From positions 806,001 to 870,000 of the forward strand of contig NZ_PGEN01000001.1 of NCBI RefSeq assembly GCF_002797435.1: 64,000 nucleotides of DNA, read 5' to 3'. Shown here piece by piece: positions 25,319 to 33,775 of the stretch (position 1 is the stretch's first letter; each line of letters begins with the position of its first letter). The DNA is from Sphingomonas koreensis. GTDB taxonomy: Bacteria; Pseudomonadota; Alphaproteobacteria; Sphingomonadales; Sphingomonadaceae. A program made the translations under genes and the position numbers. The notes under the pieces are model-generated. The model made no database searches and was not told the DNA's origin. It saw nothing but the letters and a program-made list of their open reading frames with translations.

Positions 25319-25798
25319 ATGAGCGATGAAGCGGACCTTTCAGCCGAGCAACCTGGTGCGAGCGCGCCGGCACGGCTTCCGCGCGCGCATGGCGACCCCC
25401 GGCGGCCGCAATGTGATTCGCGCCCGCCGCGCCCGCGGCCGCAACAAGCTGAGCGCCTGACCGCAGGTGCGCTTGCGCGGCTGACGCTGCGCAAGGATTA
25501 TCTCGCCGCAAATGCGGGCAAGCGCGCACCCATGCCAGGGTTCGTATTGCTGGTCCGTGTTCGCGGCGATGATGATTCGACGATGCGAATCGGCATCACC
25601 GTCTCAAAGAAGGTCGGCAACGCGGTCGTGCGCAATCGCATGAAACGCCGTTTCCGCGAGCTTGCCCGCGCGATCCTTCCGCAGGAAGGCGTCGCCGGCG
25701 CCGATCATGTGCTGATCGGTCGCCATTCGGGAATCGAGCGCGATTTCGCGGCGCTCAGGGCCGATCTGACCAAGGCTCTGGGCAAGATCCGCAAATGA
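25319..25798 (+). CDS. rnpA: Ribonuclease P protein component (start uncertain)
   Basis: Protein subunit of RNase P, which matures tRNA 5' ends. The conserved part begins at [20 protein letters not shown] and contains the RNR motif in [19 protein letters not shown]. The only ATG, GTG or TTG upstream of this part within the rpmH region is ATG 25319, seven nt before the rpmH ATG, giving 159 residues with an Arg/Pro-rich extension that fully overlaps rpmH. The alternative is CTG 25457, which overlaps the rpmH stop and gives 113 residues, the usual family length. ATG 25319 has AGGGA immediately adjacent, a poor spacing. Identity is certain; the start is not. Confidence 0.9.
   Translation: MSDEADLSAEQPGASAPARLPRAHGDPRRPQCDSRPPRPRPQQAERLTAGALARLTLRKDYLAANAGKRAPMPGFVLLVRVRGDDDSTMRIGITVSKKVGNAVVRNRMKRRFRELARAILPQEGVAGADHVLIGRHSGIERDFAALRADLTKALGKIRK
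25326..25460 (+). CDS. rpmH: 50S ribosomal protein L34
   Basis: Encodes 44 residues beginning [20 protein letters not shown] and ending GRNKLSA, an intact L34 with the usual very basic composition. AGGGA at 25314-25318 lies 7 nt before the ATG. The whole gene lies inside an open frame of the next gene, rnpA, in a different phase, and its TGA overlaps a CTG codon of rnpA (CTGA). It begins the conserved rpmH-rnpA-yidD-yidC operon. Confidence 0.97.
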   Translation: MKRTFQPSNLVRARRHGFRARMATPGGRNVIRARRARGRNKLSA

Positions 25799-26007
25799 TC
25801 GCCCGCGCCCTCATCCTGATCGCGCGCGGCTGGCAGATCGGCCCATCGCGCATCCTTCCACCCTCCTGCCGCTATGCGCCGAGCTGTTCGGCCTATGCAA
25901 TCGAGGCACTCTCCCGCTATGGCGCGCTCAAGGGCGGATGGCTCGCGCTCCGGCGCATCCTTCGCTGCCATCCGTGGGGTGGGCACGGCTATGACCCCGT
26001 GCCCTGA
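25795..26007 (+). CDS. yidD: Membrane protein insertion efficiency factor YidD
   Basis: Encodes 70 residues with the family core [20 protein letters not shown] and a C-terminal [10 protein letters not shown]. Three cysteines of the core are present. It assists membrane-protein insertion near YidC and the ribosome. Its ATG overlaps the rnpA stop (ATGA), so translation is coupled, and yidC follows 20 nt later. Confidence 0.95.
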   Translation: MIARALILIARGWQIGPSRILPPSCRYAPSCSAYAIEALSRYGALKGGWLALRRILRCHPWGGHGYDPVP

Positions 26008-26027
26008 TTCCTGAACCGGGGACTGAC

Positions 26028-27788
26028 GTGAAAGACGACCAGAAGAATTTCCTGCTCTTCGCCGTGCTCGCCGCACTGCTGCTGTTCGGGTGGCCGATGG
26101 CGACGCAATGGCTGTTCCCGACGGCCAATCCGCCGGTCACGGAAGTAAAGGGCGGCAAGACCGAGGTGGTCGCCAACCCCGGCGCCGATCCGGCCGCGGA
26201 CAGCCCGGCAGCGATCCGCGACCGCAAGCTCGTGCTCGCCGAAACTCCGCGCGTCCAGATCGAGACCCCCACCGTGCGCGGGTCGATCAATCTCAAGGGC
26301 GCGCGTATCGACGATCTGGTGCTGGTCAAGCACAAGGAAACGATCGCCAAGGACAGCGATCCGATCCGCCTGCTTTCGCCCTCGGGCACCCAGGACGCCT
26401 ATTTCGCGGGCTTCGGCTGGTCGGGCACCGGCCTGACCGCGCCTGCCGCCGACGCGGTGTGGACCGCCAGCGGCGACAAGCTGACCCCGACCACGCCGGT
26501 CAAGCTCACCAGCAGCAACGGCACGCAGCGCTTCATCATCGAGCTGTCGGTGGACGAAGGCTATATGTTCACCGTCCGCCAGCGCGTCGCGAACCTTGGC
26601 GACAAGCCGATCAGCGTTGCGGGTTATGGCTATCTCTACCGCTATGGCCCGGGCAAGGATCACGATACCTGGACGATCCATGCAGGTCCGGTCGCCTCGT
26701 ACAACGGCGTGGTCGACTATGGCGTCAACTACGATACGGTGAAGGACGAAGGCCCCAAGAGCTTCGATTCGACCGGCGGCTGGGTCGGCTATACCGACAT
26801 TTACTGGCTGACCGCGCTGGTGCCCGATCAGGGCATGAAGACCGCGCTCAAGTTCCGCCCCGCGGGCGGCACCGCGACCCAGGCGCAGTTCGAGCCGGCG
26901 ACCGCGCGCCAGGTCGGCCCCGGCCAGATGGTCACCCAGACCTCGCGCTTCTTCGCGGGCGCCAAGGACATCAACCTGCTCGACGATTATGAGGAAAAGG
27001 GCGGCATCCACCAGTTCGGCAAGGCGATCGACTGGGGCTGGTTCGAAATCTTCGAGAAGCCGATCTTCCACTATCTCAACTGGCTGTTCCGGATGATCGG
27101 CAATTTCGGCGTGGCGATCATCGCGCTGACGCTGACCGTCCGCCTGCTGTTGTTCCCGATCGCGCAGAAGCAGTTCGCATCGATGGCGCAGATGCGCGCG
27201 GTGCAGCCGAAGATGAAGGCGATCCAGGAGCGCTACAAGGACGACAAGCAGCGCCAGCAGCAGGAGATCATGAAGCTGTACAAGGATGAGAAGGTGAACC
27301 CGCTCGCGGGCTGCCTCCCCACCCTGCTCCAGATTCCGATCCTCTATGCGCTGTACAAGGTGCTGATGCTCTCGATCGAGATGCGCCACCAGCCCTTCAT
27401 CCTGTGGATCAAGGACCTCTCGGCTCCCGATCCGCTGCACATCCTCAATCTGTTCGGGCTGCTCGACTTCAACCCGCCGGCATTCCTGGCGATCGGCGTG
27501 TTGCCGATCCTGCTCGGCCTGTCGATGTGGGCGCAGTTCAAGCTGAACCCGGCGCCGATGGACGACGTCCAGAAGCAGGTCTTCGCGATCATGCCCTGGG
27601 TGCTGATGTTCGTGATGGCGCCGTTCGCGGCAGGTCTCCAGCTCTACTGGATCACCTCGAACCTGCTCACCATCGCGCAGCAGAAGTTCCTGTACATGCG
27701 CCACCCGGCGCTGAAGGAACCGGTGGCTGCATCGGGTGCAGTGATCGAGGCCAAACCCGGTCCCAAATCGGGTAAGGGGAAGAAGTGA
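26028..27788 (+). CDS. yidC: Membrane protein insertase YidC
   Basis: Insertase and chaperone of the inner membrane, 586 residues, Gram-negative long form. An N-terminal anchor ([20 protein letters not shown], residues 8-27) is followed by a large periplasmic beta-domain (about 55-345) and the five-helix insertase core (from about 350, [20 protein letters not shown]). The hydrophilic-groove arginine is likely the R in [14 protein letters not shown]. The start is GTG 26028 with GGGGA 7 nt upstream. The gene overlaps engB by 4 nt (GTGA). Confidence 0.97.
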   Translation: MKDDQKNFLLFAVLAALLLFGWPMATQWLFPTANPPVTEVKGGKTEVVANPGADPAADSPAAIRDRKLVLAETPRVQIETPTVRGSINLKGARIDDLVLVKHKETIAKDSDPIRLLSPSGTQDAYFAGFGWSGTGLTAPAADAVWTASGDKLTPTTPVKLTSSNGTQRFIIELSVDEGYMFTVRQRVANLGDKPISVAGYGYLYRYGPGKDHDTWTIHAGPVASYNGVVDYGVNYDTVKDEGPKSFDSTGGWVGYTDIYWLTALVPDQGMKTALKFRPAGGTATQAQFEPATARQVGPGQMVTQTSRFFAGAKDINLLDDYEEKGGIHQFGKAIDWGWFEIFEKPIFHYLNWLFRMIGNFGVAIIALTLTVRLLLFPIAQKQFASMAQMRAVQPKMKAIQERYKDDKQRQQQEIMKLYKDEKVNPLAGCLPTLLQIPILYALYKVLMLSIEMRHQPFILWIKDLSAPDPLHILNLFGLLDFNPPAFLAIGVLPILLGLSMWAQFKLNPAPMDDVQKQVFAIMPWVLMFVMAPFAAGLQLYWITSNLLTIAQQKFLYMRHPALKEPVAASGAVIEAKPGPKSGKGKK

Positions 27789-28426
27789 CCGAGTTCGAAC
27801 CCGAAGCGATCGAGGCCGCGCGAAAGACCTTCGCCGGCCCGGTCGCCTTCCTCAAGTCAGCCCCCGCGCTCCATTTCCTGCCCGATCCCACGGTGCCGGA
27901 AGTCGCGTTCGCGGGCAGGTCGAATGTCGGCAAGTCCTCGCTGCTCAACGCGTTGACCGGCCGCAACGGGCTTGCCCGCACTTCGAACACACCGGGGCGG
28001 ACTCAGGAACTGAACTTCTTCGACATCGGCGATCCGCTGAAGTTCCGGCTGGTCGACATGCCTGGCTATGGCTTCGCCAAGGCGCCCAAGGATATCGTCA
28101 AGAAGTGGCGCTTCCTGGTGAACGACTATCTGCGCGGGCGCGATGTGCTCAAGCGGGTGCTGGTGCTGATCGACAGCCGCCACGGCATCAAGGAGGTCGA
28201 TCGCGACATCCTCGACATGCTCGACGCAGCTGCGGTGAGCTATCGCATCGTCCTGACCAAGGCGGACAAGATCAAGCCGGCCGAACTCGCCGAAGTCACC
28301 GAGCGCACCATCGCCGAAGCGCGCAAGCGCCCCGCCGCGCATCCGGATATCCTCTCGACCTCAAGCGAAAAGGCCGACGGCATCGCCGAACTGCGCGCTG
28401 CGGTGCTGGAAGCGGTCAGCGTCTGA
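27785..28426 (+). CDS. engB: Ribosome biogenesis GTP-binding protein YihA/YsxC
   Basis: Small GTPase of 213 residues for 50S subunit assembly. G1 GRSNVGKS is at 44-51. G3 is DMPGYG in [16 protein letters not shown]4 TKAD occurs in [13 protein letters not shown] and G5 is [11 protein letters not shown] 27785 overlaps the yidC stop, so it closes the rpmH-rnpA-yidD-yidC-engB operon by translational coupling. It converges with the S9 peptidase gene, whose stop is 13 nt away. Confidence 0.96.
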   Translation: MTEFEPEAIEAARKTFAGPVAFLKSAPALHFLPDPTVPEVAFAGRSNVGKSSLLNALTGRNGLARTSNTPGRTQELNFFDIGDPLKFRLVDMPGYGFAKAPKDIVKKWRFLVNDYLRGRDVLKRVLVLIDSRHGIKEVDRDILDMLDAAAVSYRIVLTKADKIKPAELAEVTERTIAEARKRPAAHPDILSTSSEKADGIAELRAAVLEAVSV

Positions 28427-28439
28427 TCCGCGATCCGGC

Positions 28440-30410
28440 CTAGGCCGGGTTATGTTTCGCCAGAAACGCCTCTAGCGCCTTCAGGAACTCGAGCCGATCC
28501 TCGGTTCGGCTGAAGTGATGATCGGCCTCGGGCTGGACGATGTAGGTCACGTCCTTCCCCGCGGACTTGAGCTTCTGCGCCATCACCTTCGATTGCACCA
28601 GCGGCACCACCCGGTCCTTCTCGCCATGCACAAGCAGCACGGGGATCGAGAATTGCTGGGGGAAGTTGAGCGGCGACACGTTCTTGAGATCGGGCGCCTG
28701 ATCGCGCAGCCAGTCGCCTCGCGCGCCGCCGCCCAGGAAGCTGCTGGTATGCTTCAGCATCCGGTTGAGATCGGACACGCCGGCATAGGAAACGGCGCAG
28801 CGATACCTGTTGCCGTCGCGCTGCGCTGCACGCATCGCCGCATAGCCGCCATAGGAAGCGCCGACCATGCACACCCGTGACGGGTCGGCAATCCCGAGAT
28901 CGGCGATCGCCTTGACCGCATCGTCAAGGTCGTCCTGCATGGCGAGGCCCCATTGCCCCCGCCCCTTCTTCTCGAACTCGGTGCCGTAACCCGATGAGCC
29001 GCGGTAGTTGGGCTGGATGACGACATAGCCGCGATCGGCCAGGAACTGCGTCCACCAGTCCCAGGTTTCGCTGTCACGAGCGAACGGCCCGCCATGCGGC
29101 ATCACGATCAGCGGCAGCTTGCCCTTGCGCGACGCGGGCACGGTCAGCACCGCGGCGATCTCCAGCCCGTCGCGCGCCTTGTAACGGATCGTGCGGACGG
29201 GATGCATGCGACGCATCTTGATCGTGCGGTTGTTGTACCCCAGCGGGTCCATCGTGTTTTCGGACCGGCTGTAGACGAAATAGCCGCCGGGCGCGTCCGC
29301 GCCGCCGACCGCGATCAATGCGCGCGAACGATCGCGGTTGAGCGACACGATCCGGGCCTGCGCGCCCTTGACCAGCGCGGACACGGCCGACTGCATCGCC
29401 ATCATATCGGCGTCGGTCCAGCGGATCAGCGGGCGATCCTCTTCGACGCTGATACCGAGATAACCGGAACCGGCGGAATCGGGCACGATACCGCCAATGT
29501 CATACCCCTTGCTCGCGAACAGCTGCTTGCCGCGCTCAAGCGTCGTCAGATCCAGCTCGTAAAGCGCTGAATAGCCCTTTTCATCGTCATCGATCACCAG
29601 CGCCCTGGTCTTGTCCTCCAGGAACAGCGCAGGCACCGTCAGCCGGTCCTCACGCGTCTTCGCGCGGTCGATTGTCCGGAACAACGCATTGGGCCGGTCG
29701 CGATAGAGAAGACGGCGCGAGCGCCCGTCCTCGCTCATGCCGATACCCATGCGGACGAGTCCGGCGCCATCGGCGTACCAATTGAATACGCCGGCCTTGC
29801 TCGGCACGATCATACGCCGCTTCCCGGTCGTCAGATCGACCTCATCGACCTGTGGCCAGAAGCCTGCATCGTTCGTGTAGATCGAGGTCTGGTACGACAG
29901 CAAGACGCGCGGCGCACCGTCACGCGATACCCAGATCACGTCATCGCCATTCTGCGCCACGCTGCGCGGCGCGAGCTGGATCGTCTTCGCGCTCGGCGCA
30001 TGGAAACCGATCGCGCGCTTTACATACCAGCTATCGCCCTCGACCGGCACTTCCCGGCCGATCCCGACGATGAGCCATTCGTCATTGACCCAGCGCCACC
30101 AGTTGAGGTCGGCTTCGCCGGGGTTGAGCAGCTTGGGCGGTCCCTCACCGCCGAGCTTGGCGACCGCAAAATACTGTTTCCCCTTGATCGCCACCCTGCC
30201 GGCGACCTGGGTGCCGTCCGGGGAAAGGTCTGGCCCCTCGATGTCCGGCAGCTCCGCAAAGGCCTCTACAGGCAAGGGCGCACGCGCCGCGGGCGCAGGT
30301 GCAGCCGAAGACGTGGATGCAACAGGCGCGGCGGTCTGCGCCGCCGCATTCGAACCGGCTGCACCGATCAGCGCGAATACAGACGCACCCGCCCGGACAA
30401 TACGCGACAT
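28440..30410 (-). CDS. S9 family prolyl-oligopeptidase-type peptidase
   Basis: Exported serine peptidase of 656 residues. A signal peptide (FALIGAAGSNAAAQ) precedes a seven-bladed propeller-like N-terminal region and a C-terminal alpha/beta hydrolase domain. S519 lies in GASYGGYA, D599 in HGEKDRVVP, and the His is 631 or 632 in EADHHFSR. The family cleaves short peptides or removes N-terminal acyl residues; sphingomonads carry many copies. ATG 30410 follows GGGGGGA; the frame stays open upstream but without conserved sequence. It reads toward engB. Confidence 0.92.
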   Translation of the reverse strand: MSRIVRAGASVFALIGAAGSNAAAQTAAPVASTSSAAPAPAARAPLPVEAFAELPDIEGPDLSPDGTQVAGRVAIKGKQYFAVAKLGGEGPPKLLNPGEADLNWWRWVNDEWLIVGIGREVPVEGDSWYVKRAIGFHAPSAKTIQLAPRSVAQNGDDVIWVSRDGAPRVLLSYQTSIYTNDAGFWPQVDEVDLTTGKRRMIVPSKAGVFNWYADGAGLVRMGIGMSEDGRSRRLLYRDRPNALFRTIDRAKTREDRLTVPALFLEDKTRALVIDDDEKGYSALYELDLTTLERGKQLFASKGYDIGGIVPDSAGSGYLGISVEEDRPLIRWTDADMMAMQSAVSALVKGAQARIVSLNRDRSRALIAVGGADAPGGYFVYSRSENTMDPLGYNNRTIKMRRMHPVRTIRYKARDGLEIAAVLTVPASRKGKLPLIVMPHGGPFARDSETWDWWTQFLADRGYVVIQPNYRGSSGYGTEFEKKGRGQWGLAMQDDLDDAVKAIADLGIADPSRVCMVGASYGGYAAMRAAQRDGNRYRCAVSYAGVSDLNRMLKHTSSFLGGGARGDWLRDQAPDLKNVSPLNFPQQFSIPVLLVHGEKDRVVPLVQSKVMAQKLKSAGKDVTYIVQPEADHHFSRTEDRLEFLKALEAFLAKHNPA

Positions 30411-30484
30411 CAATCCCCCCACACGCCCCGAAAACCCGATCCTAGGTGCCGCAACCCCGGGTGCGCGCGCAAGGGGTCCAGTGG

Positions 30485-31270
30485 CTAAAGGAGCAATGTC
30501 TTCAGATGAATGACCCCGTCGGGCCCGCGGGCTTCCTGACGGATCAGCTGCTGGGTACCCTTGGCGAGCCAGAAGCGTGCGGGCGGCGACTGCGGGCGGT
30601 TGTAGTCGGTCTCGACCACCCAGCAGTCGATGCCGCGCCCGTCCGGCCCGGCAAGAGCCTCTTCGGCTGCAACCCGCCACAGATAGCGCGCCGGCGCTCC
30701 GGCGACGGGATGAAAGAAAGGAATCGACACCGCGTAACCGCGCGCGAGCGGGAGCGTCTGCAGCATCTCCATGTCGGTTTCGAAATTGTACATGGGTTCC
30801 GGAAAGGGCACGTCGACCGCAGCCTGGCTGTTGTCGGGAAGATCGCGCACTCCGGTCAGCGCCTTCGGCCCGAACGCGAACCCCTCAACCACCGTCTTGC
30901 CTCCCGCTCGGGTGGTGCGGACATGGGTCAATGGGCGGAAGGTACCGACTTCGAACAGCGAATCGCGCTCGACCAGCGAGGGATCCTTGCCGGTGCCGTC
31001 CCAGTGCTGGACGATCCGCAGCCGATCGACCCCGTCGATGCGTTCGAACCGCACCTCACGCTGCCAGATATCGATGGCGACATGCCTGCCGCCCTTGCTC
31101 TGCGAGCGGAGATAGCTCCGCCGCCCGGGGCGGAGCAGGCCGAACCGGGCCAGCCGGTCTCCGACATTCAGGCGATGCGGCGTGCGGGTGGGGTCTGCGA
31201 GCGCGACAGCCGGGGCAGCCGTCGCCAGGGCGATCAGCGCCCGGCGCGAAAGGCGGTCTATCATATCCAT
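30485..31270 (-). CDS. DUF3108-like exported protein
   Basis: Protein of 261 residues with an N-terminal signal (RRALIALATAAPAVALA), suggesting periplasmic location. The beta-rich body (IVQHWDGTGKDPSLVERDSL, VETDYNRPQSPPARFWLAKG) resembles the DUF3108 fold, proteins with repeated strands and a C-terminal WLAKGTQQLIRQE-type segment. No catalytic motif is visible. It lies 74 nt upstream of the S9 peptidase on the same strand and may be in the same transcript. Family assignment is tentative. Confidence 0.65.
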   Translation of the reverse strand: MDMIDRLSRRALIALATAAPAVALADPTRTPHRLNVGDRLARFGLLRPGRRSYLRSQSKGGRHVAIDIWQREVRFERIDGVDRLRIVQHWDGTGKDPSLVERDSLFEVGTFRPLTHVRTTRAGGKTVVEGFAFGPKALTGVRDLPDNSQAAVDVPFPEPMYNFETDMEMLQTLPLARGYAVSIPFFHPVAGAPARYLWRVAAEEALAGPDGRGIDCWVVETDYNRPQSPPARFWLAKGTQQLIRQEARGPDGVIHLKTLLL

Positions 31271-31399
31271 GGCCGGATTGTTTCGTATGCGACCCGATCG
31301 AGCAACGCCGCCGGTCGAACCGCATTGCGGTTGGTCGAAAGCCGCACCGGATGTCCAACGGCGTTGCCCCCGCCCCGGCCCGCCGCTATCCCCCGGCCC

Positions 31400-32071
31400 A
31401 TGCTCAAGCTCATCATCGGCAACAAGGCCTACTCCTCCTGGTCCCTGCGCGGCTGGCTCGCCTGCAAGCTTTCGGGGCTCCCATTCGAGGAAGTGGTCGT
31501 CCCGCTCTACGATCAGGACTGGGACCAGCGTCGCGAGGGCGACGAGTTCGCGCCGTCATCGGGCAAGGTGCCGATCCTGTGGGACGGCGATGCCGTGGTG
31601 TGGGACAGCCTGGCGATCGTCGAGTATCTCAACGAGAAGTCGGGCGGCGACAAATTCTGGCCCACCGATCCCGCCGCACGCGCGATGGCGCGATCGATGG
31701 CGGCGGAGATGCATTCAGGTTTCGCCGCGCTGCGCCGCAAGCACAGCATGAACATCCGCCAGGTCTATGAGCCCAGAAAGCCTGACGACGATGTCATGCA
31801 CGACATCCAGCGAATCATGGAGCTGTGGGCGCAGGCCCGCGCCCGCTTCGGTGGCGATGGCGAGTTCCTGTTCGGCGAGTTCGGCGCGGTGGACGTGATG
31901 TTCGCGCCGGTCGTCACCCGCTTCGTCACCTACTCCCTCCCGGTCGCGCGCTTTGCCCCGGCCTATATGCAGGCGGTGCTCCAGCATCCCTACATGCAGG
32001 ACTGGATCGCCGCCGCGCAGGAGGAGGAATGGGTGCTCGAACAGTTCGAGCAGACGCCGAACGGCGCCTAG
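31400..32071 (+). CDS. Glutathione S-transferase family protein
   Basis: Encodes 223 residues. The N-terminal thioredoxin-like domain starts LKLIIGNKAYSSWSLRGWLA and contains the GSH-binding cis-proline and Glu-Ser equivalents in SGKVPILWDGDAVVWDSLAI. A helical C-terminal domain follows. The KAYSSWSLR pattern marks the sphingomonad/proteobacterial GST group that includes maleylacetoacetate isomerase-like enzymes. ATG 31400 begins the conserved domain; there is no obvious ribosome-binding site. It overlaps the cupin gene by 4 nt at the 3' ends. Substrate unknown. Confidence 0.9.
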   Translation: MLKLIIGNKAYSSWSLRGWLACKLSGLPFEEVVVPLYDQDWDQRREGDEFAPSSGKVPILWDGDAVVWDSLAIVEYLNEKSGGDKFWPTDPAARAMARSMAAEMHSGFAALRRKHSMNIRQVYEPRKPDDDVMHDIQRIMELWAQARARFGGDGEFLFGEFGAVDVMFAPVVTRFVTYSLPVARFAPAYMQAVLQHPYMQDWIAAAQEEEWVLEQFEQTPNGA

Positions 32072-32526
32072 AACGCGCTTCCGTCCTTGCGCCGGAAGCC
32101 TTCGCCCGGAAACAAATGCAGGTCGATGTCCGGATAGTGACAGGCTGTCAGGGCCGGCTTGCCGATCGCGACATAGACGCAATCGGCCTCGCTGCGATTC
32201 TGCAGGACATGCCCGTTGCCGTCATTCTTGGGAAAGGCGGCAACGTCGCCCGCGCGCATCGGCGTCTCGCCGCCATCGTCCACCAGCACGGCTTCGCCCG
32301 CGATCATCACCACCATCTCGTCCTCGCCCTGATGCCAATGGCGCTGCGCCGACCAGGCGCCGGGCTTCAGCACGACATGGCTCGCACCAAAGTCGGCGAT
32401 CCCCGCCGCGGGCGCCAGCCGCCGGTACCAGCGCTCCTGCACCACGCCCGCATGTTCGGGTGGATAGCCAGTCGCATTGGTCTGCGGGATTGTATCGAGG
32501 TCGAGCTTGGGCAATGGAGCCTCCAC
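32068..32526 (-). CDS. Cupin-domain protein
   Basis: Single-domain cupin of 152 residues. Cupin motif 1 is seen as QRHWHQGEDEMVVMIAGEAV, with H-x-H and the following Glu as likely metal ligands. Motif 2 is GDVAAFPKNDGNGHVLQNRS with the last His. Such proteins bind a metal and act as isomerases, dioxygenases or sensors; nothing here decides which. It is divergent from dapE and its first codons overlap a possible upstream ATG of dapE at 32514. Confidence 0.88.
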   Translation of the reverse strand: MEAPLPKLDLDTIPQTNATGYPPEHAGVVQERWYRRLAPAAGIADFGASHVVLKPGAWSAQRHWHQGEDEMVVMIAGEAVLVDDGGETPMRAGDVAAFPKNDGNGHVLQNRSEADCVYVAIGKPALTACHYPDIDLHLFPGEGFRRKDGSAF

Positions 32527-32543
32527 AAGGTTTGGAGGCCATT

Positions 32544-33665
32544 TTGCCCGACGTCGTCGAACTCACCAAGGCCCTGATCGCCGCACCCAGCATTACGCCG
32601 GCCCATGGTTCGGTGTTCGACGTGCTTGAAGCCGCGCTTCGCCCCCTCGGCTTCACCGTCGACCGCTTCGTGGCGGGCGAGGCGCCCGACGGTCCGGTCG
32701 AGAACCTCCTTGCCGTCCGCAATGCAGGCCCCGGGCCCCATTTCGCCTTTGCCGGGCATCTCGACGTCGTGCCGCCGGGCGAGGGCTGGACCTCGGGTGC
32801 GTTCGAGCCGGAGGTGCGCGGCGACCTGCTCTACGGTCGCGGGGCGGTGGACATGAAGGGATCGATCGCCGCCTTCGCCGCCGCGGTGGCAGCCCTCCCC
32901 GCTTCGGGCACGCTCAGCCTGATCATCACCGGCGACGAAGAAGGCCCTGCGACCTACGGCACGCTCGCGCTGATGGATCGGATGGCGGCGGCAGGCCTGA
33001 CCCCGGACATGTGCCTGGTCGGCGAGCCGACCAGCGCCCATCGCCTTGGCGACACGATCAAGATCGGCCGCCGCGGATCGACGGTGATCGATATCGAGGT
33101 GCCCGGGCGCCAGGGCCATGTCGCCTACCCACACCTCGCCGACAATCCGATCCCCCGCCTCGTCCGCGCGCTGGCGGAGATCGACGCCATCGAACTCGAC
33201 GAGGGGACCGACTGGTTCCAGCCCTCGAACATCGAAACCATCGACCTCACCGTCGGCAACCCCGCGACCAATGTGATCCCGGGCAAGGCTTCGGCCCGCC
33301 TTTCGATCCGCTTCAACGACCAGCATCGCGGGCAGGACCTGATCGAACGGATCGAACGGATCGTTCATGCCCATGCTCCAGCGGGCATCGTCCGCGGCCG
33401 CGTCTATGGCGAAGCCTTCCTCACCGAGCCCGGCACACTCTCCACCCTGATCAGCGATGCGATCGAGGTCGAGACCGGCATCCGCCCGGAGCTGTCGACC
33501 AGCGGCGGCACCTCCGACGCGCGCTTCCTCTCGCGCATTTGCCCGGTGGTGGAGTTCGGCCTGCTCAACGCGACGATGCACAAGCTGGACGAGGCGGTCG
33601 CGCTGGACGATCTCCACAAGCTGACGGCGATCTACGAGACTCTGTTGCGGCGCGTGTACGCGTAG
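32544..33665 (+). CDS. dapE: Succinyl-diaminopimelate desuccinylase
   Basis: M20 metallopeptidase of 373 residues making LL-diaminopimelate for lysine and peptidoglycan. Zinc ligands and catalytic residues: H72 and D74 in GHLDVVPPG, D103 in GRGAVDMKGS, E132/E133 in GDEEGPA, and the late H in NATMHKLDE. TTG 32544 is chosen because GGAGG lies 5 nt upstream and the length matches E. coli DapE (375). ATG 32514 would add 10 residues without a ribosome-binding site. The gene is followed by an inverted-repeat element. Confidence 0.95.
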   Translation: MPDVVELTKALIAAPSITPAHGSVFDVLEAALRPLGFTVDRFVAGEAPDGPVENLLAVRNAGPGPHFAFAGHLDVVPPGEGWTSGAFEPEVRGDLLYGRGAVDMKGSIAAFAAAVAALPASGTLSLIITGDEEGPATYGTLALMDRMAAAGLTPDMCLVGEPTSAHRLGDTIKIGRRGSTVIDIEVPGRQGHVAYPHLADNPIPRLVRALAEIDAIELDEGTDWFQPSNIETIDLTVGNPATNVIPGKASARLSIRFNDQHRGQDLIERIERIVHAHAPAGIVRGRVYGEAFLTEPGTLSTLISDAIEVETGIRPELSTSGGTSDARFLSRICPVVEFGLLNATMHKLDEAVALDDLHKLTAIYETLLRRVYA

Positions 33666-33686
33666 GTTTTCACCCTCGCTGCAGCC

Positions 33687-33753
33687 GCACCGGCCCACCC
33701 GGCCATTATAGGATGGTCATGCCGGGTCGCCGCGTCGGGAAGCCGGCCGGTGC
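33687..33753. repeat. nested inverted repeat, family A
   Basis: Outer arms GCACCGGCC (33687-33695) and GGCCGGTGC (33745-33753) enclose inner arms ACCCGGC and GCCGGGT around CATTATAGGATGGTCAT. The core CACCCGGCCA followed by TAGGAT recurs at 60211. It lies between dapE and the convergent GGDEF/EAL gene. Confidence 0.6.
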
Positions 33754-33775
33754 AGCACTACTCGAAAACGGGCGC

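Noticed and set aside
30446..31399. Possible extension of the GST gene upstream
   Set aside because: It is antisense to the DUF3108-like gene, and the GST domain begins at ATG 31400.
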